The notes beneath the pieces were generated by a model that was given only the letters and a program-made list of their open reading frames with translations, was not told where the DNA came from and did no database searches. A stretch of 64,000 nucleotides of DNA from contig VNWV01000009.1 in assembly GCA_009801085.1 (NCBI GenBank), positions 1,044,501 to 1,108,500 on the forward strand. Reading direction: 5' to 3'. This stretch comes from Lasiodiplodia sp. COLG20 (lineage: Eukaryota; Ascomycota; Dothideomycetes; Botryosphaeriales; Botryosphaeriaceae). The stretch's first letter is position 1, and each line of letters starts with the position of its first letter. Below are positions 24,014 to 33,370 of the stretch, one piece after another. A program made the position numbers and the translations under genes.

Positions 24014-25896
24014 TTCAACACGGCGCAATCCTGGATCTGTGCGGAATGTCTCAACTGAATGCCCTCAGGCGTGCGGCGGGGACGACGAAGAGCAAGAGTG
24101 AGGAGGAGACGGGGTCGAGCGCTGCGCGCCAGACGAGAAAAGGAAAGAACAGCAGAGCAGGCGCAGAAGGCAAAAAAACAGGCAGGCGCGACGCGCGGCT
24201 GCGCGCGGAGAGGGTCCATGAGAAATGAGGGCTAACGCAGGAAAGAGGAACGGACTTGCGGAACAGAGAGCTGGGCTGGCGGTGTGAGCAGCGAGGTTTG
24301 GGTTGCGCGCACGAGAGCAGGCGGCTGCGGGTCGCAGAAAAAGATTGGTGTTCAGAGTCGGACGGACGCAAAGAGGTGGGATGGGAGTCAGCACAGCGGC
24401 GCGGGGCAGCTTGTCTGCAATTTGCGCTAGCCGGCAGGGAGATCGAACAATCGCCGCTCACACTCAGCGGCGAAGGCCTGGTGGGAGAGTGGCAGGGAAA
24501 GGTGAGCAGCTGGAATGGGGCTTGTCCGTATTATGGATGGGCCCTGCGGCGGATCGGGGCCCTCGCGCGCGCCATTGGACACGCGTGCGAAGGCAGGCTG
24601 TGGCGGCCATCCCGAAAGCAGCGAGGGCTCTGGCCTCGACATCCCGTGTTCAAAAGATCATGCGGCCCATCGCTAGCCTGGCCCTATAAGGCCCAATGGC
24701 AGGAGTCAAGCACCGGAGCCTGCTGGGGCGCGGCCCCCGCAGCGCGCGCTCGCCGCCTGCGATTGGCCGGCGCGGCGGGCAGCGCGTGGTGGTGAGGGCG
24801 CGCCCACGACGGCCATCCCTACGCGTCGCTGGCGCCCGGCGGCGCGGCGGCGGATGAGTGGCCCTCGCGCGGATTCAAGCTTATCGCGTCGCTGCACGCG
24901 TGGAGGCTCGTCCTGGCTCGTGCTCGCCGCCTGTGCAAGGTGAGCGCCCTGGGCCTGAGGCGCGCTGCGAGCGATCAGCTGTCGGGCGTGCGTAGTGCGC
25001 CATCCGAGAGCCTGGATTAACGGCCAGCCAGCATATGCATATACAGCGCCGTGCTCGCACATCCCTCCCCTACGCGAGCATGCGTTTCCTACGTCCTCTT
25101 TACATAATACTTGCCAGAGCGCTGCCCTGCCCGCGAGCCTGCCTCGACCTGCGATAACGGGCATCCCCCGCTGCGTTCGGACACACTGTGCAACGCGAGC
25201 TCCGCGCCTGACTGGTCCGCCGCCGCCGCCGGGTGCAGGCTCCGCCAGGCGGACGTCCGCCGTGTGTCTTCAACGACGCTCCTCCATGGCTGCTGCGCGC
25301 CGCCGCGGGCCTCGGCGGGGGCAGGCCAGTGCTGGCTGTGGTCGCGGCAAGGCACGGTGCCGGTCCTGCGGACGCCCTTAGAATGGGTGATTAATTGACA
25401 TGGTTGATGCAGCAGCAGCGTTGAGATATGATCTGTTCTCTGCACCGCACCGCATGCGCCGGTAGGCCCCTCTGTCTTTCCATAGCACACACTACTTGGC
25501 CGCGCCTTCCAGGAAACACCAGCTGCTGCATCCAACCCACTCTCCCCCTCCGCTCTCCTCACTGCGGCCAATCGCACCCGTCTCCTTCAGCCTCTTCCTG
25601 CGCCCTCAGTCCTCTGCCTGCCACCCGTTAGCCGCTGTCACATCGCCCGAGCGTGCTGCTATACCCAGCCTGAGCCGCTGTTACACGGCGCAGCGCTGCC
25701 AGTGGAGTCTCCGCCTGGTTCCCGCGTCATGTCCCTCCCGGCTACCTGCTAGCCTCGACCACCGCGCTCCACTCCATGCTGTACAACTCCTCCAGCACGG
25801 CCTTCAGAGAGTCGGTGAACGGGTCCTGCCGGCTTGCAGTCCGCTGCTGGCTGGGCCACGTCCATCAGCAGCTGCAGCAGCCAGCCACCGCCGCAC
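24014..25896. other. GC-rich intergenic, 1.9 kb
   Basis: Divergent gap between the RRM gene (-) and the gene starting at 25897 (+). Very GC rich, so long chance frames occur on both strands; none shows a domain or splice logic. Likely long 5' leaders and promoter DNA. Confidence 0.4.
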
Positions 25897-28096
25897 ATGG
25901 ACGTCCGCAGGTGGCTAGAAGAGACGAAGACCCCGGGCCCTCCTGCGTCGTTGGGCTTACCGGCAGGTCAGCACGCAAGGGAAGGCGCTCCTCGAGACGC
26001 GGCTAAACAGTCATCCCCCAACAGACGCAAGTGCAAGCGGCCACAGAGGCACACCTCTTCAGACAGCTCGCTGCTCTGGCCAGATCGGGCCAATGGCCAT
26101 GGCCAGCCGGTGACGCAGAAGTCAGGGAATGAAGATCGCGCGCGGCAGCACACTGCATCGGATAAAGCGGCTAGTCACTATTCTTCTGAGCTTTCCGGGT
26201 CGGCTGATCGCAGCGAATTTGAGCTGTACGCTCGCAGGCCCCGCCGCAAGACGCGTCCTGAGATATATGAGCCAAAGGCAGGCAAGAAGCGCAGCAAACG
26301 GACCCATGGGAGCAGGAAGGACCGTCACGCACCACTAAGAGAGAAAGATCGCCGGCGGACCAGGCCCAGACAGTCAGATCTGGCGCAAACATTCCATGCC
26401 AAGAATGTGGCTAAGGACAGATTGACGGTAAGACGGCCTGCACGCCCCGCAAGTTGCCTGCGGCTGACGCAGTGGGCTGTCGGCTACAGTTGAAGCCGAA
26501 CGAGGGTCTTGGGTTGTTCAAGAAGGGACGCGCATCATCACCTGTCAAAGGACGTGGACGTGAGCCTACCTACCTCGTAGCGCCTTGCGTTCCCGCCTTG
26601 CCCTTCTAACGTCGCGAGCAGTGCCTGACCTGGTCTTCTCTGAGATGCGTTTCCTGCAGAAGCAGAGCGAGCCTGTGGGTAGCCGGCCAGCAAACGAAAC
26701 GTCAAGTAAGCGTAAGAAGACGGACATCAGTGTGGGGCAAGAGGACGAGATATCGACATATTTTGCTGCACAACGTCCTGCGTTTGCGGAGAACAACGTC
26801 AACCTTCTGACTCTGGAGCGGCCGGAGCGTCTTCCAGAGAACGGTCGACACAACCCTCACGATATTACCTCATCCTCCCTCGAGTCGACGTCTGCTGAGG
26901 GTCCAGCCGATTTGCCAAAGAGACCATACCTGGGCTTTGGGACACGGCGTGTGGGGTCCACAGCCTCTTCGGAGACAACCTACATACTCTGGTCAAATTC
27001 TGGTCGACATAAGAGTGCAGCGGCACCTCAGAGGTCCTCAGGACGTTCTCCGCAATTGCAAGTGGGGGCTGAGGAAGACAATGGCACGCAGAGCTGCCCT
27101 TCGAATGCTGCAGTGGAGTCTAATCAAGATGCGGTGCATCTGGATGCTTCTGGAAACAGGCCTCGGAAATTGGCTCGACCGCGCGCAGCTCAAAGCAAAA
27201 CCACCGTCGGCACTCGTCATGGCGCAGTGTATTTCCAGAGCGAAGCGCGAGACGATCCAGGCTTCCCAACGAACGTATTACAGACGGAAAGTCCGATACC
27301 TCCGTCGTCTCACAAGCATAGGACGGACAAGCACCGTCAAAGGGTCACTGATGTATCACCTGGCCAAGTATTGTTACAGCAGGAGGAACATACCACGGGA
27401 ACTGACGTCAATAAGCAGCGCGGCAGGCGCCCGAGCGATGCACAAACGAGCAACCAAGCCCGGCTTGCAGCTTTGCAAGCGGCTGGTGATCGCGCTGTCC
27501 ACAATAATGGGAATGCAGTGATGGCGCAAGGTGCAATTGAGGTCACTTCTGATGCAACAAGAATGCGGGGCCCTCAAAGATCGTCATCACCACTTGGCAA
27601 GCTGCTGCGCCAGTGTGATGATGCTTGCCATGATCCGCCAGTGGCGTATGCGCGAAGAGAAATCGATAGTATTGACATGCAGTACGCCAAAAGATCTGTT
27701 GAGTTGGAAGACGCTGCTGGCCGTTTAGAAACGCCACGTTCCGCGATGGCCGCCGGTGGGGCTGGAGAAATAGCGGAGACACATCCGGTGCTGTATCAGA
27801 TGCAAGCACAAGATGCTGCAGCCGCATGTGGTGGCTCCAGTCCAAAGCGTGTCGCCATTGAGGATGTGCGCATGCCAGCCAGCGCAACAGACGCGATGGA
27901 GAGCGAGGAGTATGAATACTTGGATGATGCGACAGGTATGTATTCGGTCCGAGATCGGAGCGAGGGGCCTTCGGATGAGTACATCTACCATGATGGCTAC
28001 GGCGGATCTATGTGCGACATTGGACTACAGGGCGTCGAGGAAGAATACGATGGAGGGAGGCTGGCAGGATTCTGGCGTCCACATAAGCTGTATTAG
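25897..28096 (+). CDS. Unrecognised basic nuclear-type protein, 691 aa
   Basis: Three exons: 25897-26427, 26490-26559 and 26622-28096; two 62-nt GT-AG introns, in phase. The frame is open upstream to a TTG at 25834, but the first ATG is 25897 (MDVRRWLEETKTPG). I recognise no named domain. The N-terminal motif MDVRRWLEE, a Lys/Arg-rich stretch near residues 45-55 (NRRKCKRPQRH) and a second near 125-175 (RPRRKTRPEIYEPKAGKKR) suggest nuclear localisation. The join across intron 2 gives GRGLPDLVFSEMRFLQKQ, a candidate conserved block. The C-terminal 60 residues are acidic and Tyr rich (EEYEYLDDATGMYSV; DEYIYHDGYGG) and end FWRPHKLY. The shape, disordered with short conserved blocks, suits a chromatin or DNA-repair adaptor, but that is a guess. 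Confidence 0.8.
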
Positions 28097-28651
28097 CGGT
28101 GTGCGGCTGGACTGGTGCGCGAAAGCTGAGGAGGTAAACGGGTGTTGTATTGAGCTACCCGAGAGAAAGCACTAGATACACCCCTTGACGATCGTTCCTG
28201 CCAACAGCGGTGAAAACATTCCGTCCGCCCGCTGCACGACCCCCTCGCCTAGGCGAAAACACGGCGGAAGGCAGGCGGCGTCGGCGGGAGACGGCCAAGA
28301 GTACTGCCAATCTTCCCGACGCAGAGCCTCGGTCATCAGCCAACAGAAGACTAGCATATCTGCCACTCTGGGCTCCTGACGTGACGTGCTGGCTGTATGA
28401 GCGGCGTGCAGCATTCGTGCAGACGGACGGCGACCCTCGCGGGCAAATTATTCCTTGCGACCGACCTTGGCTGTTGGCGGGCTGTCTCGTGCAGACCGCC
28501 CGCCCTGACGTTCGCAACGCTGGCTGCTCCTAATAATCCACGCAAGTTGGCCGCCTCCCGCTACCCCACCACCCTCGACAAAATTCAATCTCGCACGCAG
28601 CAGGTAGCGGGACACTTCACCCCCTCAACCACTCCACCGTCAGCATCCACC
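28097..28651. promoter_or_regulatory. Upstream region of the pyrophosphatase gene
   Basis: 555 bp holding the 3' flank of the preceding gene and the promoter and leader of the pyrophosphatase. The last ~60 bp are pyrimidine rich, common before highly expressed fungal genes. No TATA box stands out. Confidence 0.4.
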
Positions 28652-29729
28652 ATGTCTGTCTCCGCCAACGCTCCCAAGGAGTTCACTGCCCGCAAGATCG
28701 GCGCGCCGAACACCCTCGAGCACCGCGTCTACATCGAGAAGGATGGCGTCCCCGTCTCACCCTTCCACGACATCCCTCTGTATGCCAATGAGCAGCAGAC
28801 CATCCTCAACATGATCGTTGAGGTCCCTCGCTGGACCAATGCGAAGATGGAGGTGAGAGCTCCCCGCCATCGACCGCCTGTACCCCGCCGCCAGACTGGC
28901 CACGCTGACCCCCTATCTAGATCTCCAAGGAGGAGACCCTCAACCCCATCAAGCAGGACACCAAGAAGGGCAAGCTCCGCTTTGTCCGCAACTGCTTCCC
29001 CCACAAGGGCTACCTCTGGAACTACGGTGCCTTCCCCCAGGTGAGCCCCGCATCGCCGTCGAGCGACCCCGCCATCGAGCCACAGCACTGACACGCGACG
29101 GCAGACGTGGGAGGACCCCAAAATCATCCACCCCGAGACCAAGGCCAAGGGTGACAACGAACCACTCGACGTCTGCGAGATTGGCGAGCTCGTCGCCAAG
29201 CCTGGTGAGATCAAGCAGGTCAAGGTCCTCGGCGTCATGGCCCTGCTCGACGAGGAGGAGACAGACTGGAAGATCATCGTCATCGACGTCAATGACCCGC
29301 TTGCCCCCAAGCTCAACGACATCGAGGACGTCGAGCGCCACCTGCCCGGTCTCCTGAGGGCCACCAACGAGTGGTTCCGTATCTACAAGATCCCCGACGG
29401 CAAGCCCGAGAACCAGTTCGCTTTCTCCGGCGAGTGCAAGAACAAGAAGTACGCCACCGACATCGTCCGTGAGTGCGCCGAGGCCTGGGAGCGCCTGATT
29501 TCGGGCAAGACCCCCAAGGGCGAGATCTCTCTGTAAGTTTTCCTGCACATGTTCCGCTTGCGTCCATGAGCTGACGAGTCCCCGTAGCACCAACACCACT
29601 CTCGGCTCGTCGCCTGACCGCGTCGACCCCTCGACCATCAACATCCCCTCGGGCGAGAACCAGTACCCCGCTCCCATTGACCCCAGCATTGACAAGTGGT
29701 TCTTCATCTCTGGTGCCCCGACCCAGTAG
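28652..29729 (+). CDS. IPP1: Inorganic pyrophosphatase, 296 aa
   Basis: Four exons: 28652-28852, 28921-29040, 29105-29532 and 29588-29729; introns of 68, 64 and 55 nt. Start MSVSANAP. Hydrolyses PPi to two phosphates with Mg2+, pulling biosynthetic reactions forward in the cytosol. The family I core is intact: [47 protein letters not shown] (from residue 123), [18 protein letters not shown], and ECAEAWERL. The length is close to yeast Ipp1 (287 aa). One oddity: the family signature normally reads D-x-D-P-x-D, but codon GAA makes the middle residue Glu126 here; the first and last Asp (124, 129) remain. The coding strand uses C/G-ending codons strongly, fitting high expression. It ends 229 bp before the convergent mL53 gene. 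Confidence 0.97.
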
Positions 29730-29958
29730 ATTATCTGCGTCGAAGCTTTAGGCGCGTGATAACGTCTAAAGTGCCGGTCCGGACAGTAGAAAGTTGGAAC
29801 ACTTTACATAGCTGTTGTGGAGATGGTATAGATAAAAGAACAATGAAACTCAATGTGAAGAACATCAAAGTCCCTTCCTATGGCATGTTTGGCTTCCCAG
29901 TGACAGGACTCCGTGAAATGCAATGACCCAGAATATGAAGCGTGAATCTTTGACCTGT

Positions 29959-30381
29959 CTATCCCGACAGCTCCTCCTGTCTCGCGAGCAAGCGCGAATG
30001 CCTGTTTACTTCCTCCTCGACGTCCCTAATCTTCAGCTTTTCCAGGTCGAGCTTCATTTCTTTGCCGTCCTCTGCGGGGAATGTCAGTATCCGATTCTTG
30101 CAAGCAACTCGCAAAAGCTAGCCCGTAAACAGTTCCGGACAGCCCGCACGTAGTCGCGGCCGTCGATCCTGTTGCACCATTGGATGAACTCATGACATAC
30201 TAAACTTCAACTCCAGGGTTGTCGGCTCCTTGCTGAACCTCGGCAGCATCTTTGCGTTGATCTTCATCCCGTCCGCTCGGGCATTGGGGGGCAGCAGGGC
30301 CAGAAAGTTCCGGGCGGTCTTTGCGGTGCGCATGAAGGGGTTGAACTTGGTGTTCACCTCGGTCAGGAAACGGGTAATCAT
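29959..30381 (-). CDS. Mitochondrial ribosomal protein mL53 (yeast MRPL44 type), 97 aa
   Basis: Two exons, 30201-30381 and 29959-30071, with a 129-nt intron (GTATGT...GCAG). Start MITRFLTEVNTKFNPF. The protein reads KFNPF, ARNFLALLPPNAR, MKINAKMLPR, and after the join LELKFKDGKEMKLDLEKL with IRDVEEEVNRHSR, ending ARQEELSG. This matches the small, thioredoxin-fold mL53/Mrpl44 family of the mitochondrial large subunit (yeast protein 98 aa). Phase is restored exactly by the 129-nt intron (A + AG = Lys). The intron is twice the local norm; a shorter internal exon cannot be excluded, but reading the middle segment in phase runs into a stop. It is head to head with Sec20 across 342 bp. Confidence 0.86.
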
Positions 30382-30723
30382 GGTGGACGGTCTCGCTGGT
30401 CGATGGGGATGGGCCGACTGCGGAGGTTGAGAGGATGCTGAAGGGCGGGCAGCAATGCTACTTCTACTTTCAATTTGGATGGTCAGAGGGATTGGAGTAG
30501 ATCGGAGTCGCTAACGTACGTGTAGAGCGGCGGGGCAGACAGCAAGAGCTCACAGCGGGCGGCGCATTCACTGCTCGTCCTTGCGCTCTGGAAATTGTCG
30601 GCGCGTCGGAGTTATCCGGCGGGACTTGGCGTACCGGCCACGACATCAGGTACCTCTGATGACATCGGTTCGCCGTGCCCGCCCTTGTTAGCAACGCATC
30701 TTTCCTACCGTGGCCTTGTTACA
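30382..30723. promoter_or_regulatory. Shared promoter region of mL53 and Sec20 genes
   Basis: 342 bp between two divergent start codons (30381 on -, 30724 on +). It must contain both core promoters. No TATA box stands out. Co-regulation is an inference from the arrangement only. Confidence 0.5.
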
Positions 30724-32058
30724 ATGACAACTGCGACCTCCGCGCTCACAACGCGCCTCACAGGCCTGTCCGATCAGAACAAGCAAACCGTTCAGCTCAT
30801 CCACCGCCTTGCGAAGCTCCACTTCCAACCCGGCTCTACTCCCCTCGACGGCGAAGAGGGCGACGTGCGCATAGAGCTTAGCTCCGAGATCCACGACAGC
30901 TTAAAACTTCAAGAGGAGGAGCTTGAACTTTTACGACAAGAGGTCGAGGAGCTCACTACTAGCAGTGCGCTGGGTAGCAGGAAGAAAGACAACGAAAAGG
31001 AACGCGAAAAGAGCAGGTTGACCATACAGCTTGCACGGCTGGGCGAAGACCTCAAGCAGTGAGTCCCCCGTCGTGTCTAGCGCATGACCGGAGAAGGTAC
31101 TAACACCCTGCTTTTCAGAGCACGCAGCCAATTCCGAAAGGCCCAATTACAAGCCAAGCGCAACGCCGAAGCTGCCAAGCAGAAGGAACGCGAGCTGCTC
31201 TTTGCCGGCATCCAGGAAGGCAACACCACTCCCACCGCAGGTAGAAGACGAGGCGGTACCGAAAAGCTCACGCAGGACGAGATCATTGCCAACGCGTCGA
31301 GCGACGTGACTTCTGCTCTGAGACGCACCCACCAGTTGATGACCTCTGAGCTGTCCCGCTCACGATTCGCACAAGAGACACTTGATCAGTCGACGGCCGC
31401 GCTTGCAGAGCTTGGCGAGAAATACACAGACCTCAGCACGCTTCTCGCAAATTCAAAGACTCTCGTCAACTCGCTGCTCAGATCGCAGAAGAGCGATACT
31501 TGGTACCTCGAGACAACTCTCTACATTCTCCTCACCACCATCTGCTGGCTCCTTTTCCGGAGACTTCTCTACGGGCCTCTCTGGTGGTTTGCCTGGCTTC
31601 CTCTCAAGTTTGCCTATAAATTCCTCTTTTCAATCCTCGCAACAGTCGGTTTAGCCGGTGGTGCAGCACAAACGCAGGCCCTCTCGTCACAGGCCGCAAC
31701 AGCGTCTTCATCTTCTCTTATCATCCAACCTAGCGCATCCAACAAGGCACACCCCAGAATGCCTGACCAGCCGAAACACAATATCCCTGCCGGCGCCGGC
31801 GGTGCGAACGTCAAGCAGGGCGATGCTCAGCAGCAGGAGGACCCTAGTCAACCCGGGAGCATGTCTCAACAGGTTGGGCAGATGGCGGAGCAGGCTGCGA
31901 GGCAGCAAGATGATGTGCCGAGGAGGGGTGACGGCGAGCCCTTGGTGGAGTCGGACAAGCCACGGAATCCGAAAAAGAGGATGTGGGATGAGGGCGTGGA
32001 AAGGGCGAAGTATGAGGCGCAGCAGCAGGAGGAGCAGAGGCAAAGAGACGAGCTGTAG
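30724..32058 (+). CDS. SEC20: Sec20-type SNARE of the Golgi-ER retrieval pathway, 424 aa
   Basis: Two exons, 30724-31058 and 31119-32058, with a 60-nt intron that contains a perfect TACTAAC branch site. Sec20 is an ER Q-SNARE that receives retrograde COPI vesicles with Ufe1, Use1 and Sec22. An N-terminal coiled coil (residues 55-155, ELELLRQEVEEL) precedes the Sec20 domain at about 162-245 (ASSDVTSALRRTHQLMTSEL, LANSKTLVNSLLRSQKSDTW). Hydrophobic segments follow at about 241-260 (LETTLYILLTTICWLLF) and 261-290. The luminal tail is long, Gln rich and charged, and ends in Arg-Asp-Glu-Leu, an ER-retrieval signal of the HDEL/KDEL type, as yeast Sec20 ends in HDEL. The first ATG in frame was used. 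It diverges from mL53; a tRNA-Trp lies 190 bp downstream on the same strand. Confidence 0.94.
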
Positions 32059-32248
32059 TGATTGTGCAAAGGTATTCGATATCATCTTTTTTCTTGCAAT
32101 TCAGGACATCGTCTACAAAGGGCCCTGGAGGTGACTTTCGTTTGCTTTACATCTGGGTACCGGCCTTCCATGGACATCCAAGAGACCCTGATGGACCTGA
32201 CAGTAGGGTATATGAAGTGGTTAAGCAGTCCATGGACACTAACATAAT

Positions 32249-32389
32249 GGGGGCGTGGCGCAATGGTAGCGGTAAGTTTCTACAATGACTCAAGCCTACA
32301 AAGATATATACTAATGCCCCTCATAGCGTCAGATTCCAGCACACACTGGAGCATCCTGAAGGCTGTGCGTTCAAATCGCACCGTCCTCA
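32249..32389 (+). tRNA. tRNA-Trp (CCA), interrupted twice
   Basis: The mature parts fold as a complete tRNA: acceptor 32249-32255 with 32382-32388 (seven pairs, two G-U); D arm 32258-32261 with 32269-32271 plus 32327; anticodon CCA at 32336-32338; T arm 32365-32369 with 32377-32381; discriminator A at 32389. The A box (TGGCGCAATGG) and a B-box-like GCGTTCAAATCGC are present, and a T6 terminator follows at about 32395. A canonical tRNA intron of about 14 nt lies 3' of the anticodon (about 32340-32353) and pairs CTGG with CCAG. In addition a 55-nt insert, 32272-32326, starts GTAAGT, has TACTAAT 12 nt from its end, and ends TAG. Exact removal gives the standard GCGC D-stem strand, G26 and the anticodon stem. 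One A-C mismatch remains at 31-39. It may be functional or a pseudogene. Confidence 0.8.
32272..32326 (+). other. 55-nt GT-AG intron-like insert in the D arm of tRNA-Trp
   Basis: The insert begins GTAAGTTTC, carries TATACTAATG near its 3' end and finishes CTCATAG. These are the 5' splice site, branch site and 3' splice site seen in the protein-gene introns of this window, and 55 nt is their typical length. It sits between A and B boxes of a polymerase III gene, at tRNA position 24/25. A TAGCG occurs at both junctions. I found no bulge-helix-bulge at the junctions that would let the tRNA splicing endonuclease remove it. Confidence 0.72.
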
Positions 32390-33370
32390 TCTTCTTTTTT
32401 GTTTCTTTTTGGTTCGGTGGGGAGTAAGATGCGGCTGTTTTACTTTTTGGTCTGTGTTGCGTGAGTGTGCGGCCGGGCACGGTTGTCTGCTTTGTCCGAG
32501 AGGCCACGGACCACCATTGGCTTTTTTGTTTTATTCTCTTTGGCTGAGCAGGGCGAAAGCCGAGCTGGAATAGCAGAGCACGTATGAGTTACCGGAGGAT
32601 GCTTACATGCATGCAGAAACGGAAGGAGGATAGACTTGTGCATATGCAAGTCATACTTCGGACCGCCTTGCAGCTCAGGCCGACACCCTGACAGAGGACA
32701 CGCAATTGCGTAACCGGGCGCCGCGCCACTTATGTCTTACATTGCTCAGATGTACCGTGGCACATTCTCGAGAGTCTGGTTTCCTAAAGAAGAAATTCTC
32801 CACGTCAGCCTTCAGGCCAACGAAGCACGGTTTGGCATACAGTCCACATGTACTGTTCTCAGGGTTCTGCAGTTGCGCCAATATTTTGCGCTAATTTGCT
32901 TGGTTCCTTAATATTTTGAAGAGCCGCACATAGTATTGACCCAGAATAGAAGGCTTAGCCCCACCTCTGAGTGCACAGTCTCTGCTAGTCGTGAGCCCCT
33001 TAGACGGGCAATCTATAATATTTTCAACATCCACTCATCTAAAACATGATACTACTTTGGGCCTGAACAGTCTGTATTACTTGAGAGATAGGCTGCGTAG
33101 AGTAAGCGAGACACGGAAAGGTAAAGCCAGCAAAGATGCGTTGAGTATATACTTAGTGGGTATTCCTTTTTTAAGGCTCTACTTTCACGCTCCTCGAATT
33201 CGTTAGACAGCAATTGCAGTTGCAAGGAGTTTATGGATAGGAGCTGGGCCTGGTAGAATTCAACTTGTAAAATTTTCTAAGTACTTCTACATTTTCCCCT
33301 CTGATCTAAGTCTTTTCTATCTCTTCATCCTACGCGCAGGTGACTATCTCTCCTACTAATATAGTCCTGA
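32390..33370. other. Intergenic, 1.0 kb
   Basis: Contains the tRNA terminator and 3' flank of the sugar transporter. AT richer than average, with short frames only. No gene or clear repeat. Confidence 0.4.

Noticed and set aside
24256..25381. Several frames of 120-180 codons in the 24.0-25.9 kb gap
   Set aside because: GC-rich DNA gives chance frames in all six directions; none has a domain or splice pattern.
25834..25896. Start at 25834 for the 691-aa protein
   Set aside because: The codon is TTG; the first ATG, 25897, gives MDVRRWLEE, a plausible conserved start.
28949..29707. 252-codon frame opposite the pyrophosphatase
   Set aside because: Same kind of shadow; it crosses two introns of the real gene.
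30072..30200. Extra internal exon in the mL53 gene
   Set aside because: Reading the middle segment in phase meets a stop before the downstream splice site; one 129-nt intron gives a protein of the expected length.
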